Shown: positions 60,595 through 64,000 of the stretch, piece by piece
Layout: the number at the start of each line of letters is the position of its first letter
Numbering within the stretch: the stretch's first letter is position 1
DNA from: CAVDHB01 sp963608705
GTDB lineage: Bacteria > Bacteroidota > Bacteroidia > Bacteroidales > Bacteroidaceae
Direction of reading: 5' to 3'
NCBI GenBank assembly: GCA_963608705.1
Contig: CAVDHB010000068.1
Coordinates: forward strand, 1-64,000
DNA length: 64,000 nt
The notes under the pieces: generated by a model
The model's database searches: none
What the model was told of the DNA's origin: nothing
The model's input: the letters and a program-made list of their open reading frames with translations, nothing else
Program-made: the position numbers and the translations under genes

Positions 60595-62445
60595 TTATTC
60601 TACGGTGACAGATTTGGCGAGGTTACGTGGATGGTCCACATCCTTTCCTTTCCATACGGCCACGTGATAGGAGAGCAGCTGCAAGGGGATGGTGGTGATA
60701 AGCGGTTCAAGGAATGCGGGTACCTCTGGCAGTTCGATACATTCGTCTGCGATTTGACGGATGGTCTGGTCTCCCTTGGTGACAAGGGCGATGACTCTTC
60801 CTTGCCGTGCCTTGATTTCCTGTACGTTGTTCAGTATCTTCTCGTACATCTTGTTACGGGTAGCGATGACTACCACGGGCATATCTTGGTCTATCAATGC
60901 GATAGGGCCGTGCTTCATTTCTGCGGCAGGGTATCCTTCCGCATGGATGTAGGAGATTTCTTTCAGTTTCAATGCTCCTTCCAACGCCACGGGATAGTTA
61001 TATCCCCTTCCCAGATAGATGACGTGCTGTGCGTAGGTCAGCATCCGGGCGAGGTCTTTGATTTTCTCGTTTGTCTGTGCCACGGTGTCTTTTATCAGTT
61101 CGGGGATGTGAGTGAGATAGGCTACCGCTTCTCGTTGTTTTTCAGGAGACAGGAAACCTTTCTCCACGCCCAAGGCCAAAGCCAGCATAGTCAGCACGGT
61201 CACTTGTCCTGTGAACGCCTTGGTAGAGGCTACTCCGATTTCCGGTCCCACATGGATGTAGCTGCCCGTGTCCGTCGCACGTGGAATGGAGGCACCCACG
61301 GTGTTGCATATACCATAGATGAAAGCTCCTTTTTCCTTAGCCAGCTGGATAGCGGCCAGCGTGTCGGCGGTCTCTCCCGACTGGGAGATGGCGATGACGA
61401 CATCCTCCTTGGACACTACGGGGTTTCGGTAACGGAATTCGGAGGCGTACTCTACGTCCACAGGGATTCCCGCAAAGGACTCTATGAGCTGTTTCCCGAT
61501 AAGTCCGGCATGCCAGGAAGTGCCGCAGGCCACGATGATGTAGCGGGAGGCGTTTACCATCCGTTCCTTGTGGTCACGGAGAGAGGACAGGGACAGTGCG
61601 AAGTCGTTCAGTCCCACACGTCCCCGCATACAGTCTTTGATGCAGGTAGGCTGCTCGAAAATCTCTTTCAGCATGAAGTGAGGATAGCCTCCCTTTTCGA
61701 GTTGTCCGATGTTCATGTCCACCTCTTTTATCTTCAGCTCCTGCGGTTGGTTGTTTCGGTTCACAATCTCCAGCGGCTTGCCGAGGTTCATCACGGCGAT
61801 GTCTCCGTCGTTTAAATAGACCATTCGGTTGGTGTATTCTATAATAGGAGTGGCGTCAGATGCCAAATAGAAGTCTCCTTCTTTTCCGATACCCACCACC
61901 AGCGGGCTGCTCTTGCGTGCCGCAATGAGCTGTTCGGGATGGCGTCGGTCGAGAATGGCGATGGCATAGGCTCCGATGACCTTGTGGAGCGCCACTTGCA
62001 CGGCCTTGAGTAAAGGGAGTTTATAAGATACTTGGAAGTATTCGATAAGCTGTACCAACACTTCGGTGTCCGTCTCGCTTTTGAAGGTGTAGCCTTTGGC
62101 TTGTAGCTGGCGCCGCAGTGTGGCATAGTTCTCGATGATGCCGTTGTGTACAAGAGCCAGGTTGCCAGACTGAGAGACATGGGGATGGGCGTTGAGGGTG
62201 TTCGGCTCTCCGTGGGTGGCCCAGCGGGTGTGTGCAATGCCCGTGTTGCCCTCTTGAGGTTCTTTGGCGGCCACGGCTTCCAAATCCGCCACCTTTCCTT
62301 TTGCCTTGTATACCTCTAAATTGTCTTGAGGTGTCACCATGGCTACTCCCGCACTGTCGTATCCTCTGTATTCCAGTCGTTTCAGACCTTTTATCAAGAT
62401 AGGGTAAGCCTGTCGGCTTCCCAAATATCCTACAATTCCACACAT
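60595..62445 (-). CDS. glmS: Glutamine--fructose-6-phosphate aminotransferase
   Basis: A 616-residue enzyme that makes glucosamine 6-phosphate, the first step to UDP-GlcNAc. N-terminal glutaminase: nucleophile Cys2 in MCGIVGYLG, HTRWATHGEPN, NGIIENY. C-terminal: two SIS domains with the ACGTSWHAGL, ISQSGETADTL and HAEGYPAAEMKHGPIALID segments. No glmS ribozyme is expected in this phylum and none is seen in the leader. It is divergent from nagB, which runs the reverse reaction. Confidence 0.95.
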   Translation of the reverse strand: MCGIVGYLGSRQAYPILIKGLKRLEYRGYDSAGVAMVTPQDNLEVYKAKGKVADLEAVAAKEPQEGNTGIAHTRWATHGEPNTLNAHPHVSQSGNLALVHNGIIENYATLRRQLQAKGYTFKSETDTEVLVQLIEYFQVSYKLPLLKAVQVALHKVIGAYAIAILDRRHPEQLIAARKSSPLVVGIGKEGDFYLASDATPIIEYTNRMVYLNDGDIAVMNLGKPLEIVNRNNQPQELKIKEVDMNIGQLEKGGYPHFMLKEIFEQPTCIKDCMRGRVGLNDFALSLSSLRDHKERMVNASRYIIVACGTSWHAGLIGKQLIESFAGIPVDVEYASEFRYRNPVVSKEDVVIAISQSGETADTLAAIQLAKEKGAFIYGICNTVGASIPRATDTGSYIHVGPEIGVASTKAFTGQVTVLTMLALALGVEKGFLSPEKQREAVAYLTHIPELIKDTVAQTNEKIKDLARMLTYAQHVIYLGRGYNYPVALEGALKLKEISYIHAEGYPAAEMKHGPIALIDQDMPVVVIATRNKMYEKILNNVQEIKARQGRVIALVTKGDQTIRQIADECIELPEVPAFLEPLITTIPLQLLSYHVAVWKGKDVDHPRNLAKSVTVE

Positions 62446-62477
62446 AGTTTTTTGTTGTTTTGGTGTTTACTTGTCTG

Positions 62478-62508
62478 CAAATTTAGGGAAAAAGCAGGAT
62501 TCTCCAAA
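62478..62508 (-). promoter_or_regulatory. Promoter of glmS
   Basis: On the minus strand: TTTG (62508-62505), 19 bp, TAAATTTG (62485-62478). Confidence 0.6.
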
Positions 62509-62548
62509 TAAATCACCTTGATATATCGGGAAAAAGTCTCTTTTTTAT

Positions 62549-62579
62549 TTTGTGTGTAGGCGGACAATGTGTATCTTTG
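62549..62579 (+). promoter_or_regulatory. Promoter of nagB-like gene
   Basis: TTTG (62549-62552), 19 bp, TATCTTTG (62572-62579), 21 bp before the ATG. The glmS and nagB promoters are back to back within 100 bp. Confidence 0.65.
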
Positions 62580-62600
62580 CTGTGTCAAACTTTATAACTT

Positions 62601-64000
62601 ATGAGACTGAATCTAACTTCCCAGATTTCATTAAATCAGGTGTCTCTTCGCTATTACAAGCCAGAGAACGATGTGGTACGTGCCGCTTTGACACGGTTTG
62701 AAAAGGTACGGACGGATATTTCGGAGACTATGGAAGCCGCTTCTGCGCAGGTGGCGGAGGAAATAGTGTACGCCATCCGTCTGAAACAAGAAAAACATGA
62801 GCATTTCGTGTTAGCTTTGACGGGTGGCTCATCCTTGAGTGAGTTGCTGAGAATCCTTGTGCAGAAGCACACGGACGATGGCGTAAGCTTCCGTAATGTC
62901 ATCGTATTCAACGCTTATGAATACTATCCGCTTCCCGCAGACGCCAAATCCAGCAACCTGAAATTCTTGAAAGAGAATTTCTTGGACAAGGTGGATATTC
63001 TACCTGAGAATGTGTACAGTCCGGATACGTCTATCTCCAAAGATGACGTGACGGAATACTGTACGACATACGAAGGGTATCTGAAGAGTGTCGGAGGATT
63101 GGACATGGCGGTTGTCGGCATCGGACAGGATGGTAACATCGCCGTGAACGAGGGCGGATCACAACTTTCCTCTCGTACAAGATTGATGTTGTTGGGCAGT
63201 ACGTCCCGCATGGAAGCTTCCAAGATTTTTGGAAGTATGGACGGAGTGCCAGACTGTGCCATCACGATGGGAGTAGGCACGATTCTTTCTGCCCGGAAAG
63301 TGTATTTGCTGGCCTGGGGTGAGGAGAAAGCTGATATCATCGCCAAGGCGGTGGAAGGACAGATGACGGATGCGTTGCCGGCTTCTTTCCTTCAAGCGCA
63401 CGAGGACGCTTCGGTGGTGCTTGACTTGGCTGCCGCTGCACATCTTACCCGCATACAGCATCCGTGGCTGGTGACTTCCTGCGAGTGGAACAGCAAGTTG
63501 ATTCGCAGTGCGATTGTGTGGCTGTGCGAGAAACTGCATAAGCCTATTCTGAAACTGACCAACCGCGACTACAACGAGAACGGATTGAGCGAGTTGTTGG
63601 CATTATACGGTTCGGCTTATGATGTGAACATCCGTATCTTCAATGACTTGCAGCACACGATTACAGGCTGGCCGGGTGGAAAGCCGAATGCGGATGACAC
63701 GTATCGTCCCGAAAGAGCCACTCCTTATCCTAAGCGAGTGATTGTCTTCTCTCCACATCCTGACGATGACGTGATTTCCATGGGTGGCACCTTGCAGCGT
63801 TTAGTGAAGCAGGGGCATGATGTGCATGTGGCGTATGAGACTTCGGGCAATATCGCTGTGAGTGATGAGGAGGTACATCGTTTCCTGCATTTCCTGACGG
63901 GCTTTAACAGCTTGTTCGAGGATGGAAAGGACGAGACCATCAATAAGAAATATGCGGAAATCAAGGAGTTCCTGTCCAAGAAGAGTCCTTCGGATATGGA
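62601..64000 (+). CDS. nagB: NagB-like domain fused to PIG-L/LmbE deacetylase-like domain (runs off right edge)
   Basis: At least 466 residues are in the window. Residues 1-290 are a glucosamine-6-phosphate deaminase (NagB) fold: VLALTGGSSLSELLRILVQ, IVFNAYEYYPL, VVGIGQDGNIAVNEGGS. Residues about 375 onward are a PIG-L/LmbE domain with HPDDD (386-390), a zinc-binding motif used to remove acetyl groups from GlcNAc-type sugars. The fusion (about 660 residues) is a known Bacteroidetes form. In the NagB half, Y106 replaces the catalytic aspartate (D72 in E. coli) and N179 replaces His143, whereas D177 and E184 are kept. Activity of this half is therefore uncertain. Confidence 0.85.
   Translation, partial: MRLNLTSQISLNQVSLRYYKPENDVVRAALTRFEKVRTDISETMEAASAQVAEEIVYAIRLKQEKHEHFVLALTGGSSLSELLRILVQKHTDDGVSFRNVIVFNAYEYYPLPADAKSSNLKFLKENFLDKVDILPENVYSPDTSISKDDVTEYCTTYEGYLKSVGGLDMAVVGIGQDGNIAVNEGGSQLSSRTRLMLLGSTSRMEASKIFGSMDGVPDCAITMGVGTILSARKVYLLAWGEEKADIIAKAVEGQMTDALPASFLQAHEDASVVLDLAAAAHLTRIQHPWLVTSCEWNSKLIRSAIVWLCEKLHKPILKLTNRDYNENGLSELLALYGSAYDVNIRIFNDLQHTITGWPGGKPNADDTYRPERATPYPKRVIVFSPHPDDDVISMGGTLQRLVKQGHDVHVAYETSGNIAVSDEEVHRFLHFLTGFNSLFEDGKDETINKKYAEIKEFLSKKSPSDM

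Noticed and set aside
60382..61815. 477-residue open frame antisense to glmS and DUF4954
   Set aside because: It has no recognisable domain and mirrors the third codon positions of two strongly conserved genes.
62446..62600. glmS ribozyme or riboswitch in the glmS leader
   Set aside because: The leader is about 30 nt, too short for the ribozyme core, and the element is not known from this phylum.

Overview
This 64 kb window looks like a chromosome segment from the order Bacteroidales, probably Bacteroidaceae or a close relative. The evidence is: repeated promoters of the Bacteroides type (TTTG or TTG, about 19-20 bp, then TAnnTTTG), a short primary sigma factor of 285 residues, a type III glutamine synthetase, the LL-diaminopimelate aminotransferase lysine route, an ETF/acyl-CoA dehydrogenase cluster, a NagB-PIG-L fusion, a DUF4954 protein and several lipoproteins with an acidic stretch after the lipobox cysteine. 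No species can be named from sequence alone.

Layout. (1) 1-8.7 kb is accessory DNA: the tip of an IS1595-type transposase, a GIY-YIG/T5orf172 protein, a shortened DUF4112-like membrane protein, a satD-DUF3307 cassette between two 26-bp direct repeats, a 720-bp gene-free stretch with iteron-like repeats, a YfcE phosphodiesterase, and a decayed prophage-like island (about 4.8-8.7 kb). The island keeps an S24/CI-like repressor and several small genes, but its integrase has lost its middle and carries a stop codon. (2) 8.9-22.8 kb is mostly core genes on the minus strand: flavin reductase, S41 protease-like protein, TlpA-like lipoprotein, prs, thiE-like, htpG, a ClpC that lacks the usual N domain, glnN, dapL, dapF. 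(3) 23-26.5 kb has a GH78 rhamnosidase, a candidate small RNA, a zinc-ribbon gene fragment and a large imperfect palindrome. (4) 26.5-38 kb holds a galactose operon (galM, MFS transporter, galK), an Rpn-type PD-(D/E)XK nuclease, an amino-acid permease, a DUF3298 protein, an LrgAB-like pair, tRNA-Ser and tRNA-Glu, agmatine deiminase and a DivIC/FtsB protein. (5) 38-42 kb is etfB-etfA-acyl-CoA dehydrogenase. (6) 42-52.4 kb is the most unusual block: a secreted endonuclease/exonuclease/phosphatase protein facing a TonB-dependent receptor followed by five lipoproteins (DUF5689; choice-of-anchor-J plus DUF6359; a DNA/RNA non-specific endonuclease; a fimbrillin-like domain fused to a second such nuclease; a fimbrillin-like domain fused to DUF6359). 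(7) 52.5-64 kb has a 22-bp tandem repeat, an orphan sigma-54 response regulator, a clostripain-like lipoprotein, rpoD, an HtrA protease, DUF4954, glmS and, divergently, the start of nagB-PIG-L.

How it fits together. The strongest candidate for an undescribed system is block 6. It is built like a polysaccharide utilisation locus (outer-membrane TonB receptor plus lipoproteins that are probably on the surface), but its enzymes are nucleases and it has no glycanase, so I infer a nucleic-acid or nucleotide scavenging locus. The fimbrillin-nuclease chimera suggests a nuclease displayed on, or derived from, a pilus-like surface protein. A REP-like palindrome family (4.57, 42.0 and 54.2 kb) sits at gene ends and shows a compensatory base change, so its hairpin appears to be maintained.
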